Assembly (NCBI GenBank): GCA_965216695.1
Contig: OZ244212.1
Coordinates: forward strand, 2,914,001-2,978,000
Length of the DNA stretch: 64,000 bases
Direction: 5' to 3'
Source: G965216695 sp965216695
GTDB lineage: Bacteria > Pseudomonadota > Gammaproteobacteria > Pseudomonadales > Azotimanducaceae
Positions within the stretch are counted from its first letter, which is position 1. Each line of letters begins with the position of its first letter. Below are positions 33,486-42,036 of the stretch, piece after piece. The notes under the pieces were generated by a model that was not told where the DNA came from, did no database searches, and saw only the letters and a list, made by a program, of their open reading frames with translations. Position numbers and translations under genes: made by a program.

Positions 33486-34397
33486 TTAATACGGACGCCG
33501 GCCTCCCGGGGGCGCGGTCTTGAAGCGACGGTGCAACCAGAGGTACTGGGCCGGGGCTTTCCGGATCTGTGTTTCCAGCCACTGGTTTGTCCGCGTGGCA
33601 TCGGCAACCGGGTCCCCGGTCGGAAAGCCGGCCAACGGCGCGAACTCAATACGCCAGGTGCGTGTTTTCAGATCGCGGAACTGGCTCATGCCGACCACCG
33701 CCGCACCGGTGCGCGAAGCGAACCGGGACGTTGCGGTGATCGTGGCGGCGGGTACACCAAAAAAAGGCGCGAACACCGAGTGCTTAGGACCGTAATCCTG
33801 ATCGGCGGCGTACCATACGACGCAACCTGAACCCAGTCGCTTCAGAATCGTCCGTACGTCACTGCGCTCGATCACGCGGTCGAAGTACGCTGCGCGACCC
33901 GCGACCTGGGCGCGCTCCCAAACCGGGTCTTTGTTGGCGCGGTAGATTACGTCGAGGCGGCACAGACGTTCCAACTCTCCGCTGATCATATCCATCACGG
34001 CGAAATGACCACCGAGCAGCAGTACACCGTTGCCTTGGGCTTCTGCCGCGTGCAGATGTTCGACCCCGTGTGTGGCAATGGAATATCCACGCAGGCGTTG
34101 CGGATTGAACCACGCCAGCGCCATCTCAGCGATTCCCACCCCCGTATGAATGAATGAATTGCGTACGATCGCCGCACGTTCAGTGTCGGACGCATCGGGA
34201 AAACACAGACCAACGTTCACTTCGGCAATGTGCCGTCGAGACCGGCCGAACGTAAGGCCCAGGATTCCGATCAGCTTCCCTGTCGCAATCAACGCACTGG
34301 TGGGGAGGCGCGCCATCACGTGGCCAAACCCGACGAGCAACCAGGTGGGCCATACGCGTGGCGAGTACAGCCTGGGTCGGGGTTTGCGCCTGGACAT
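33486..34397 (-). CDS. lpxL: lipid A acyltransferase of the LpxL/HtrB family
   Basis: The protein of about 303 aa is a membrane-associated lipid A secondary acyltransferase. It contains the catalytic GGHFAVMD (H-x4-D), VIYRANKDPVW, the YAADQDYGPKHSVFAPFFGVPAAT region (family landmark) and a C-terminal QYLWLHRRFKT. I choose ATG 34397 over GTG 34415 because a TACAAT element lies between them, 9 nt before the ATG. It is divergent from hldE. Which fatty acid and position are used, LpxL or LpxM type, cannot be decided; PxLW..RRFKT is usual for both. Confidence 0.93.
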   Translation of the reverse strand: MSRRKPRPRLYSPRVWPTWLLVGFGHVMARLPTSALIATGKLIGILGLTFGRSRRHIAEVNVGLCFPDASDTERAAIVRNSFIHTGVGIAEMALAWFNPQRLRGYSIATHGVEHLHAAEAQGNGVLLLGGHFAVMDMISGELERLCRLDVIYRANKDPVWERAQVAGRAAYFDRVIERSDVRTILKRLGSGCVVWYAADQDYGPKHSVFAPFFGVPAATITATSRFASRTGAAVVGMSQFRDLKTRTWRIEFAPLAGFPTGDPVADATRTNQWLETQIRKAPAQYLWLHRRFKTAPPGGRRPY

Positions 34398-34406
34398 CGG
34401 CGGTGG

Positions 34407-34428
34407 ATTGTACACGCTGTGCTAACAT
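34407..34428. promoter_or_regulatory. divergent lpxL/hldE promoter region
   Basis: The 40 nt between the lpxL and hldE start codons hold a minus-strand TACAAT (34407-34412) and a plus-strand TGC-TAACAT (TAACAT 34423-34428), each about 9 nt from its start codon. Both genes would have very short leaders, and hldE has no Shine-Dalgarno sequence. Neither element has a clear -35 box. Confidence 0.35.
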
Positions 34429-34437
34429 CCCGCTCCG

Positions 34438-35898
34438 ATGACGGCCCCCACTCCCGAAGCGCCCTTCCTCCTTCCATCGTTACGTAACACCCACGTGGTT
34501 GTGGTGGGTGATGTAATGCTCGACCGGTACTGGCACGGCGAAGCCCAACGCGTTTCCCAGGAAGCGCCCGTGCCGGTGGTGGATGTGGTGCGGGCCGCGG
34601 ATCGCCCGGGCGGTGCCGCCAATACCGCGTTGAATGTGGCGGCGATGGGTGCACAGTGCACGCTGATCGGTGTCCTCGGCGACGATGCGGAAGCCGACAC
34701 GCTCGAAAGTACGCTGGGTGCCGCGGGTGTGAACTGCAGATTCGTTCGGGTTCCCGGGCATGCAACGCCGGTGAAGCTGCGTATCGTCAGTCAGAGGCAG
34801 CAGCTCATCCGAGCGGACTTCGACCGCCGGATCGATGCGACGCACACAGCGATGACGAGTACGCGGGTGTGCGAAGCGCTCAATCACGAGCTTCGCGACG
34901 CGGCCGTTGTCGTGTTGCAGGATTACGACAAGGACACGCTGGTCGATCCGGCACCGGTGCTCAGGCTGGCGCGAGACGCCGATGTCCCGGTGGTTGTAGA
35001 TCCGAAGAACAAACCCTTTGCGCGCTATGCGGGCGCGTCCGTTGTGAAACCCAATATCAATGAATTTCGACACGCGGTTGGCGCATGGCAGAGCGATCGC
35101 GAACTGGTGACCCGCGCGCAGCAGCTTCTGACAGAGCTCGATTTCGGTGGTTTGGTGATTACCCGCGGCGGCGATGGCATGACGGTCGTTGTGAACGACG
35201 GCAGTGCCAGCCATCTACCGGCGCGGACGGTGGAAGTGTTCGACGTAACGGGCGCGGGCGATACCGCGGCTGCGGCACTGGCCATCGTCACAGCACTTGG
35301 CCAGTCGCTCGAAATCGCGGCCCGGGTCGCCAACGTCGCCGGTTCGCTCGCGGTAGCGAAGTCGGGAACGGCCGTTGTGACCGGTCCGGAACTCAATCAT
35401 GCACTTGGTCTGCATAGCGGGTCTGCAGGGATGATGAGTGCCGAGCAGGCGCGCAATGCCGTGCTGGCTGCGCGCGAAGCCGGCCAAAGGGTGGTGTTTA
35501 CGAACGGCTGCTTCGACATCCTGCACGCGGGCCACGTAGCCTATCTGCAGGAGGCGAAAGCGCTTGGCGACCGCCTGCTCGTTGCGGTGAACGACGATGC
35601 GTCCGTGACGCGGCTGAAGGGTGCGGGCAGGCCGGTCAACGGTCTCGAGCGCCGGATGCGCGTGCTGGCGGGTTTGTCGTCAGTGGATTGGGTCGTGTCC
35701 TTCAGCACGGACACACCCGAACCGCTGCTCGAGCAGTTGCAGCCCGACCTGCTCGTCAAGGGAGGCGATTACAGCGACGATCAGGTGGTGGGTGCAGATA
35801 TCGTCCGAGCCTACGGCGGCGACGTAAAAGTCCTCGGACTCGTCGCCGACGTCAGCACAACCGCCATCCTCGGCGCCCTAAACCGGGGGTCAGAGTAA
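34438..35898 (+). CDS. hldE: bifunctional heptose 7-phosphate kinase / heptose 1-phosphate adenylyltransferase
   Basis: The 486-aa enzyme makes ADP-heptose precursors for the heptosyltransferases encoded 10 kb upstream. The N-terminal PfkB-type kinase domain (about 1-325) has GDVMLDRYWHGEAQR, RPGGAANTALNVAAMG, VVDPKNKPF and FDVTGAGDTAAAALA. The C-terminal nucleotidyltransferase domain (about 350-480) has VFTNGCFDILHAGHVAYLQ and LLVAVNDDASV. Both domains are complete and of normal length. ATG 34438 follows a candidate -10 element by 9 nt. Confidence 0.97.
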   Translation: MTAPTPEAPFLLPSLRNTHVVVVGDVMLDRYWHGEAQRVSQEAPVPVVDVVRAADRPGGAANTALNVAAMGAQCTLIGVLGDDAEADTLESTLGAAGVNCRFVRVPGHATPVKLRIVSQRQQLIRADFDRRIDATHTAMTSTRVCEALNHELRDAAVVVLQDYDKDTLVDPAPVLRLARDADVPVVVDPKNKPFARYAGASVVKPNINEFRHAVGAWQSDRELVTRAQQLLTELDFGGLVITRGGDGMTVVVNDGSASHLPARTVEVFDVTGAGDTAAAALAIVTALGQSLEIAARVANVAGSLAVAKSGTAVVTGPELNHALGLHSGSAGMMSAEQARNAVLAAREAGQRVVFTNGCFDILHAGHVAYLQEAKALGDRLLVAVNDDASVTRLKGAGRPVNGLERRMRVLAGLSSVDWVVSFSTDTPEPLLEQLQPDLLVKGGDYSDDQVVGADIVRAYGGDVKVLGLVADVSTTAILGALNRGSE

Positions 35899-35939
35899 AG
35901 GGACAGAACAAACGTCCTCTCCGTTGCCTCAGAGTGCTC

Positions 35940-36392
35940 TTACGCCGAATCCTCAAGCGTTTCGTTGATCAGATCGATGTGCGAGCTCACGAGAAAATCG
36001 GAAACGATCCGATTCTGAACGATCTGCTTTTGATCAATGAGAAACGTCGCGCGACGCACACCGAAGCCCATCGGGCCGTCCACGCCGTAGGCACGAATCA
36101 CCGATTTGTCCGGGTCCGCCAACAGCGCGAACGGCAGCGCATTACTTTCGACAAATCGTGCGTGCGTACTCGCGTCCTGGGGACTGACACCCAGCACGCG
36201 CACATCCGCGGCGGCCAGATCGCCATGTCGATCGCGAAACGCACACGCCTGCGCGGTGCATACCGGCGAGAAGTCGATCGGGTAGAAATACAGCAAGACG
36301 CGCTGCTGCGACAACACGTCCGTTAGCGCAATCGCGTTGCCCTCGTGATCGGGCAGTTCAAAGTCCGGGGCCGTTTGTCCAACTCGTATCAT
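35940..36392 (-). CDS. thiol peroxidase of the AhpC/Bcp group
   Basis: The 150-aa peroxiredoxin has the peroxidatic motif DFSPVCTAQACAFRD, with Cys near residue 45, after a typical N-terminus VGQTAPDFELPDHEG and YFYPIDFS. The second Cys five residues after the first (CTAQAC) matches the Bcp/PrxQ intramolecular pair. It reduces hydroperoxides in the cytosol with thioredoxin. Its ATG overlaps the stop of the aldo/keto reductase (ATGA at 36389-36392), so the two are made together. It converges with hldE. Confidence 0.88.
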   Translation of the reverse strand: MIRVGQTAPDFELPDHEGNAIALTDVLSQQRVLLYFYPIDFSPVCTAQACAFRDRHGDLAAADVRVLGVSPQDASTHARFVESNALPFALLADPDKSVIRAYGVDGPMGFGVRRATFLIDQKQIVQNRIVSDFLVSSHIDLINETLEDSA

Positions 36393-37198
36393 GATGTGGT
36401 TCCTCCCGCAGAACCTCCTGCGGACTTCCCTGCGGTGTCGCAGACTGTGGTTGCGTTGTCGCCGAGGTGAACCGGCGAGAGCGTCCCAACCACTATACTC
36501 GTAACCTCCGGTTGCGCCGCGACGAAGCGTAAGCTGTCCCGCCCGCGCCAGCCGCTACCCAGCGCTTTCTTCACGAACACCGCGCTGCCGGCCGCCGCGG
36601 CCTGCGACAGCACGGGAAGTTGCGCTTGGTTGGCGTCGTTGAGTTCTGTCATCAGCACGTCCACGCCGAGGGCCAACGCCCGCATCCCGCCCGCCACGGT
36701 TTTGTGGGACATGCCGACCGCGCGGATCATGCCCTTTGCGCGCAGAGCCTGAAGCGTCTCCAGGCAGTCGCTGTGCTCGAGGATCGCCAGATCGTTGCCG
36801 TCGGAGTGAATAAGAACGACGTCGAGGTGATCCGTGTGGAGACGCTGCAACGAACTCGTGATGCTGCGGGTAGTTGCCGGTCCGGAAAAGTCGTACGTGG
36901 AACCGCCGTCCGCGAATACTTCGCCAACCTTCGTGCAGAGAATCCAGCGCTCGCGATTGTTCAGGGCGCGCCCTATCCGGGCTTCGCTTTCGCCATAAGC
37001 GGGCGCCGTGTCGAGCAGATTGATCCCTAGGTCCTCCGCTCTTGAAAGGAGAGTGTGTACGGCCCGGTCGTCGGGCAGCGCGAAACTGTCCGGATACTTC
37101 ACACCGGTGTTGCGTCCGAACTTGACGGTGCCGAGCGAAAGCAGCGAAACGTCCTGGTTTAGGGCTTCGAAACGCCTGTAGATCACGGCGGGCTCCAT
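36389..37198 (-). CDS. aldo/keto reductase
   Basis: The 269-aa protein has aldo/keto reductase features: LGTVKFGRNTGVKYP near the N-terminus, INLLDTAPAYGESEARIGRAL with Asp and Tyr of the catalytic tetrad, ILCTKVG with Lys, then LDVVLIHSDGND with His. It uses NADPH to reduce carbonyls; the substrate is unknown. The ATG at 37198 overlaps the end of the FAD-oxidoreductase gene by 16 nt, and the stop overlaps the peroxiredoxin start, so the three form one minus-strand operon, possibly dealing with oxidised or reactive metabolites. Confidence 0.88.
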   Translation of the reverse strand: MEPAVIYRRFEALNQDVSLLSLGTVKFGRNTGVKYPDSFALPDDRAVHTLLSRAEDLGINLLDTAPAYGESEARIGRALNNRERWILCTKVGEVFADGGSTYDFSGPATTRSITSSLQRLHTDHLDVVLIHSDGNDLAILEHSDCLETLQALRAKGMIRAVGMSHKTVAGGMRALALGVDVLMTELNDANQAQLPVLSQAAAAGSAVFVKKALGSGWRGRDSLRFVAAQPEVTSIVVGTLSPVHLGDNATTVCDTAGKSAGGSAGGTTS

Positions 37199-38352
37199 GA
37201 CGGCGTGCCGATCAGACAGCGCGGCAACGGTAGAGCATGGAGCGCTGCTGAATCGTCGATTGCGGGCGCACGCTCGGGTTTGGGCGTTTCCAGCAGATCC
37301 ATCACACGGTCCCCCAGATCAGGCGTCAGCGTGAGTTTGGTCGGCCAGCAGGTCAGCACCGGACCGTTTTTCTGAACGAACGCAGCTTCCGGCCGCGTGC
37401 GATCGGGCTGCGCGGGTTCGGCGCGGTCAACCTCTACGCAACTGAATTCAGCGCGGTCCCAGTCAAGCCAGGGTACGCACGCGCGCAATTCGGATCGAGC
37501 GCGGCGGATCTGCTCGGCGTCAGTGCGCTGCACGCCGGCGGTGGCCAGACGCCCGCCGATGTAGAGCACGTCTCCGTCGGCGTGCGTACTCAACGTAAGG
37601 CGTGGTTCGGGGGTGCGAATGCCGGTGAGGCAATGTGCGAACAGGGCGCGACGATGCGAATGATGCACAATCACCTGCTTCAATGGACGCCGTTGCATCC
37701 GGGGTTTGCTCAGACCGCACGCGGTAAGCAGCGCTTCGTTCCCTGCGCCGCCGGTGAGCAGCAACTGCGTTGCGCTCACGTGTACATTGCCGCAGTGTGC
37801 GTCGACTCTGCCGTGTTGACGGTCGATCGACCAGTCGGTGAAGTCCGATCGATAGCACAGTGTTGAAACGCCGGCGCTCAACTCGCCGATCAACCCGGGC
37901 ACGTCTACAACGAAATCGCTCAACCGGAACAGCGTTCCGCGAAAGCCGGAGCGAAACGCATCCGGATAATCAGCGGGTTCGAGCTTGTCCACCTTGCCTG
38001 CCAGCGACCGGCTCGCGAACAGGGCCGTCAATCTGTCCAGCAGTTTTCCGTGCGAATACATGTAGTAGGCGGGCGATGCGATGATTGCCGGGTCGAGATG
38101 CGGGTATTCGCTACCGGCGAAACAGGCACGCCATCGGTCTGGCATCGCGGTGATCGCGCGCCACGCAGTGCCGAGTTGACCGCTGAGCGCATACTTCAAG
38201 CCGCCGTGAATCAAGCCCTGCGACGCCAGGGTTTGCGTGCCTCCTAATCGGTCGCGTTCGAGCAACAGTAACCGGTACCCCTTCTGCTGCAGCAGGTTGG
38301 CGAGCCACAGTCCGGCGATGCCGCCGCCCACGATCAGGGCGTCTACGTGCAC
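37183..38352 (-). CDS. FAD-dependent oxidoreductase (DAO family)
   Basis: The protein of about 390 aa is of the glycine oxidase / D-amino-acid dehydrogenase type. It begins MHVDALIVGGGIAGLWLANLLQQ with the GxGxxG Rossmann motif at 9-14, then LLLERD and TLASQGLIHGGLKYAL. The start is uncertain: GTG 38352 puts the FAD motif at the usual place, while GTG 38412 and an outer start at 38553 are possible; the latter would overlap the first codon of the divergent waaA gene. No Shine-Dalgarno resolves this. The substrate is unknown. It heads the operon with the aldo/keto reductase and peroxiredoxin. Confidence 0.85.
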   Translation of the reverse strand: MHVDALIVGGGIAGLWLANLLQQKGYRLLLLERDRLGGTQTLASQGLIHGGLKYALSGQLGTAWRAITAMPDRWRACFAGSEYPHLDPAIIASPAYYMYSHGKLLDRLTALFASRSLAGKVDKLEPADYPDAFRSGFRGTLFRLSDFVVDVPGLIGELSAGVSTLCYRSDFTDWSIDRQHGRVDAHCGNVHVSATQLLLTGGAGNEALLTACGLSKPRMQRRPLKQVIVHHSHRRALFAHCLTGIRTPEPRLTLSTHADGDVLYIGGRLATAGVQRTDAEQIRRARSELRACVPWLDWDRAEFSCVEVDRAEPAQPDRTRPEAAFVQKNGPVLTCWPTKLTLTPDLGDRVMDLLETPKPERAPAIDDSAALHALPLPRCLIGTPSWSPP

Positions 38353-38551
38353 ACGGTGTTCCGGCGGCGATGACGGTTGCCGGCGAGCGGCGGATTCGGG
38401 CGCGATGGTCACAACAGTATTGGCGAGAACTCGTAGGCCTTGCGCCGGCAGTGTCGCGTGCTCGCGAGCCGACTGCAAACGTCGCTGCACCGTGTCTGCG
38501 CGCAGACTGCCTGCTTGACACCGCCGGTCGCTGGCATCAGTTTGCGCGCCC

Positions 38552-39871
38552 ATGTGGAAGGTGCTCTACGCGGTGGTGCTCTGGCTTGCCCGGCCGTACG
38601 TTCGCTTGCGGTTGATGTGGCGCGCGCGCTCCGAGCCCGAGTACGGCCGCCGCGTTCCTGAGCGGTACGGGCATGTCCCGCGAGACATTTCTCCCGGTGC
38701 GGTGTGGTTTCACGCCGTTTCCGCCGGTGAAACCATCGCCAGTGCGCCGCTTGTGGAAGCGCTGACCACCGAGTTCCCGCACACGCCCTTTCTGGTTACG
38801 ACCATGACTCCAACCGGCTCCGCCGCCGTGGAGCGCCTGCTTGGCCGCCGCGTGCATCACTGTTACGCGCCGTACGACTTTACAGACGCGCTACGACGCT
38901 TCTTCGACCGTGTTCGGCCAAGAATGCTGGTTCTGGTGGAGACGGAACTGTGGCCGAACATGCTGACCGAAGCGGCGCGGCGGCGGGTTCCCGTGGTGTG
39001 CATCAACGCGCGTTTGTCGGAACGCTCCGCGCGCGGTTACGCGCGGGCGGGGGGACTCACGCAACGAATGCTCGGTCAGCTGTCGCACATTGCTTGCCAG
39101 TACCCACAGCATGCGCAGCGGTTCATCGATCTGGGCGCGCCGGAAGATCGGGTCAGCGTCTGCGGCAACGTCAAGTTTGATGTCACGGTACCCGATGGCG
39201 TCGGCGACAGCGCGCGCGTGCTGCGCGATCGCTGGTTGCTCGACGACCGGCCGGTCTGGATTGCAGCCAGCACGCACGACGGAGAGGAGACGCTCGCACT
39301 CGAAGCGCATGTGGCCGTGCGTGCTCGGTATCCCAACGCGTGTCTTCTGCTGGTTCCAAGGCATCCGGCGCGTGCTGATGCGATCTGGGCGCTGCTGAAC
39401 GAGACAGCAGCGGAGCATGGCTGGTCATTGATCCGCTATTCGGGCGATCAGGCGCACGGGACCGCTGCGGATGTCGTGTTGGTCGATGCGATGGGACTTC
39501 TGATGCAGATGTACGCGGTTTCGGCGGTGGCTTTCGTCGGCGGCAGTTTTGCGCCGGTTGGAGGGCACAATCCGATTGAACCGGCGCTGTTCGGCTTGCC
39601 GATCGTCACCGGTCCGCACCGCCATAACTTCACGGAGATCTTTGCGGCATTCGAACAGGCTGGAGTTGCCTCAACCATCGCTGCTGATGCTGCTGACGAA
39701 GATGCCGGCTCGGCGCTCGGCGATGCGATCATCGCCCGGCTCGATGTGGTGCTAACACCGGATCAACGCGTCACGGAACTAAGGCGTGCCGCGCACGCGG
39801 TGATCGACACCCATCGCGGCGCGCGCGGGCGTCTACTTCGGCTGCTGCGCGGCTGGATTGTTGCCCGGTAG
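38552..39871 (+). CDS. waaA: Kdo transferase
   Basis: The 439-aa GT30 enzyme attaches Kdo from CMP-Kdo to lipid IVA at the inner membrane. It has an N-terminal membrane anchor (VLYAVVLWLARPYVRLRLMW), then AVSAGETIASAPLV near 53-66 with the acid/base Glu, ETELWPN near 130-136, NARLSERSARGYAR and the CMP-Kdo-binding GGSFAPVGGHNPIEPALFGLPIVTGPH region near 330-356. Whether it adds one, two or more Kdo units cannot be read. ATG 38552. Its last 39 nt overlap the end of the convergent tolC gene. Confidence 0.96.
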   Translation: MWKVLYAVVLWLARPYVRLRLMWRARSEPEYGRRVPERYGHVPRDISPGAVWFHAVSAGETIASAPLVEALTTEFPHTPFLVTTMTPTGSAAVERLLGRRVHHCYAPYDFTDALRRFFDRVRPRMLVLVETELWPNMLTEAARRRVPVVCINARLSERSARGYARAGGLTQRMLGQLSHIACQYPQHAQRFIDLGAPEDRVSVCGNVKFDVTVPDGVGDSARVLRDRWLLDDRPVWIAASTHDGEETLALEAHVAVRARYPNACLLLVPRHPARADAIWALLNETAAEHGWSLIRYSGDQAHGTAADVVLVDAMGLLMQMYAVSAVAFVGGSFAPVGGHNPIEPALFGLPIVTGPHRHNFTEIFAAFEQAGVASTIAADAADEDAGSALGDAIIARLDVVLTPDQRVTELRRAAHAVIDTHRGARGRLLRLLRGWIVAR

Positions 39872-41263
39872 GTAGTTGAGCCGGGTGACCGGCGCGTTTG
39901 CATCGGTGTAGCGGTTCACTTCCAGCAGATCCTGGTCAAGGAGCGTTCCGGCGGCCTGTTTCAGACGCATCAGGTTGATCACGTAGTTGTAACGCGAATC
40001 GGCGTAGTCGAACTGCGAAGCAAACAACCGTTGTTGAGCCTGTAACACATCCACGATGTTGCGCGTGCCCACCTCGTAACCCGTTTCGGTGGCTTCCAGT
40101 GCCGATTCGCTGGATTTGATGGCCTTGAGTCGCGCCTTTACGCGCACAACGTCGGTTGCGACCGCGCGAAACAGGTTGCGGGTATCGCGGCTGACCGTCA
40201 GCTGCTGCTCTGCCAGTTGCTCCCGCGCCTGGTCGGCCAAGGCTACCGCTTCTTTCGTGCGCGCGCGCGTGAAACCGCCCTGAAACAACGGCAGCGTTAT
40301 CTGCGCGCCGTATACGGTTGTGTCGGTTTTGACACCGCTGCGACCGAATACGGACTGTCCGCCGGTTACGAAATGGTTGTGCGATATGGTGGCATCGATT
40401 GTCGGCAGGTGTCCGGAACGCTGGGCGCGTACATTGCGTCTGGCGGCGCTTACGGCTGCCAGCGCTGCACGAACCGCATAGTTCTCCGCCAGTGCGGTTT
40501 CGACCCACTCGGCTTCGCTCTGGGGGTCCGGGTTAACGATCGGCAGCCGTTCGGAAAGCCGGTCGAGCGAACTGAACGGTCGGCCGGTAAGTGTTGAGAG
40601 CGTTTCGAAAAAGATATCGTGATCGCCTTCGGCCTGAATTCTGCGTACCACTGCGTTGTCGTAAGCCGCCTGTGATTCGAGCACATCCGTGATTGCTACC
40701 AAACCGACATCGAAACGCTGCTGTACCTGTTCCAGCTGACGTTTCACCGCCGCTTCTTCGGCAAGAGTGGATTCCAGGAGGTCCTGCGCACGCAACACAT
40801 TCAGATAGGCCTCAACCGCGCGCACAACCAACGCCTGCTCGATGCCTGCAAATCCGTGTTTCGCCTGCTTAACGGATGCCTTCGCGGCGCGATAGTTGAA
40901 CCAGCTGGGCAGATCGAGGATGGCTTGCGAGACCTGTGCCTGCCAGAAGTGTTCGTTGAATTCCTGGTCAGGGATATCAATCAACGTACCGAACGTGGGG
41001 CTGGTTGGATCCGTGTCAATAATCGGCGGTACAGGAAAACTGCGCTCGTTCCAGGTGCTCTGGCCAGTGGCGAAGGCATTGGGCAGCAAAGCAGCACGCG
41101 CTTGCGGCACGGCTTGCTTGCTTGCAGCATAGTTTGCCGCCGCACCACGCACCACCGGATCGTTGTCTTTGGCGGCGTTATAGATGTCTTCCAGATTTGC
41201 GGCGAAGGCGGTGGGAACACCCAGCATCAGCGCCGCGAACAGGGCGCAATGGGCCAACTTCAC
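39833..41263 (-). CDS. tolC: TolC-family outer membrane efflux/secretion channel
   Basis: The 476-aa protein is a TolC-type outer membrane channel for tripartite efflux pumps and type I secretion. A signal peptide (MKLAHCALFAALMLGVPTAFA) precedes the mature NLEDIYNAAKDNDPVV, and the two-fold repeat of TolC is visible through the paired motifs SQAILDLPSWFNYRAAKASV and ITLPLFQGGFTRARTKEAVALA. GTG 41263 gives the best signal peptide; TTG 41284 is the alternative. The position near DUF1249-cpdA-parE agrees with both E. coli and Pseudomonas tolC. No partner pump genes are adjacent. Confidence 0.93.
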   Translation of the reverse strand: MKLAHCALFAALMLGVPTAFAANLEDIYNAAKDNDPVVRGAAANYAASKQAVPQARAALLPNAFATGQSTWNERSFPVPPIIDTDPTSPTFGTLIDIPDQEFNEHFWQAQVSQAILDLPSWFNYRAAKASVKQAKHGFAGIEQALVVRAVEAYLNVLRAQDLLESTLAEEAAVKRQLEQVQQRFDVGLVAITDVLESQAAYDNAVVRRIQAEGDHDIFFETLSTLTGRPFSSLDRLSERLPIVNPDPQSEAEWVETALAENYAVRAALAAVSAARRNVRAQRSGHLPTIDATISHNHFVTGGQSVFGRSGVKTDTTVYGAQITLPLFQGGFTRARTKEAVALADQAREQLAEQQLTVSRDTRNLFRAVATDVVRVKARLKAIKSSESALEATETGYEVGTRNIVDVLQAQQRLFASQFDYADSRYNYVINLMRLKQAAGTLLDQDLLEVNRYTDANAPVTRLNYLPGNNPAAQQPK

Positions 41264-41574
41264 GATAGGTTTATCCAACTCCAATCGATAGTGGAGTTTA
41301 GCAAACCTGGCGGTGCAAAAGGGTAGCAGTTCGCAAAACGGGCGTATAACAATGCCGTGACGGCTGCGTGGTGGGTGGGTATATTAACGCTCGAGAACCG
41401 CTGGAAAATCGAGTGACACGACGTAGGCGATACAGACTTGGGCGGCGCGATTCGCAGAGTGCGGTGCGTGACGGCGATTGTCCGAATGGCGCATATCGCG
41501 TTTCCGAAACGCGCGACGCAAGTGCGGTGCGAATGGCATCCGAATGCCGGGCGAGTCGTAAAGGCAGATACAAG
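41264..41574. other. tolC/DUF1249 intergenic region with imperfect repeats
   Basis: This 311-nt stretch has no gene I can support, although the plus frame is open through most of it. It contains the 17-nt palindrome listed separately. It also has a direct repeat AGTGCGGTGCG at 41458-41468 and 41521-41531, each preceded by CGCA (with one extra G in the first copy) and followed at different distances by CGAATGGC. It looks like an old imperfect duplication of about 40-60 nt flanking the palindrome. Confidence 0.5.
41497..41513. promoter_or_regulatory. 17-nt perfect palindrome, possible operator
   Basis: CGCGTTTC-C-GAAACGCG is a perfect inverted repeat of 8 + 1 + 8 nt, 62 nt before the DUF1249 start and about 235 nt before the tolC start. 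The single-base centre makes a stable RNA hairpin unlikely and a dimeric repressor site more likely. The regulator is unknown. Confidence 0.4.
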
Positions 41575-42024
41575 GTGAACCTTCCGCACCACATGGCGGA
41601 ATGTGACGCAAACTACATGCGCCTTGTGACACTGTTTCGCAATTGGCAGAAACACGATCAGTGCCGATTTCAGCTCGGTGATGATCGTGCTGCTACGGAT
41701 GTGACGCTGGAGGTGATCGAGCGCAATCCCTACACAACGCTCTGGCGTATCGTGCAGACACCGTCTGCGGAAACGAGAGCGCCGCTCGCGGCGTTTCACT
41801 GGCATCCCAAGCCGACGATGACCATTAGGCTCTATCATGACGCCAAAAGCGCCGAAGTGGTCGAGTATCAGAACATGCGGCACTTCCGGCCCGTGTACGA
41901 ATATCCCAATGCCAAGATGCATCAACCCGATGAGAAGTTTCAGCTCAACCGGTTGTTGAGCGAGTTCCTGAGCCTGTGCCTCTCCCGCGGGGTCGACGCG
42001 GAAGAGTTCGCGCTGCAGTCCTGA
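41575..42024 (+). CDS. DUF1249 (YqiB-like) protein
   Basis: The 149-aa protein is a DUF1249 family member. Recognisable are MAECDANYMRLVTLF at the N-terminus, ERNPYTTLWRIVQ in the middle and MTIRLYHDAKSAEVVEYQNMRHFRPVYEYPN (family landmark), ending EKFQLNRLLSEFLSLCL. GTG 41575 is selected because AAAGGCAGA precedes it and because the longer frame upstream is low in similarity to the family. In E. coli yqiB sits between nudF and cpdA; here nudF is missing and cpdA follows after 12 nt. Function is unknown. Confidence 0.85.
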   Translation: MNLPHHMAECDANYMRLVTLFRNWQKHDQCRFQLGDDRAATDVTLEVIERNPYTTLWRIVQTPSAETRAPLAAFHWHPKPTMTIRLYHDAKSAEVVEYQNMRHFRPVYEYPNAKMHQPDEKFQLNRLLSEFLSLCLSRGVDAEEFALQS

Positions 42025-42036
42025 CAACCCTTTCCA

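Noticed and set aside
41368..41574. A longer N-terminus for the DUF1249 protein starting at 41368
   Set aside because: The extra 69 residues are Arg-rich and unlike the family, and they include the palindrome and direct repeats; GTG 41575 fits the family start and has a ribosome site.
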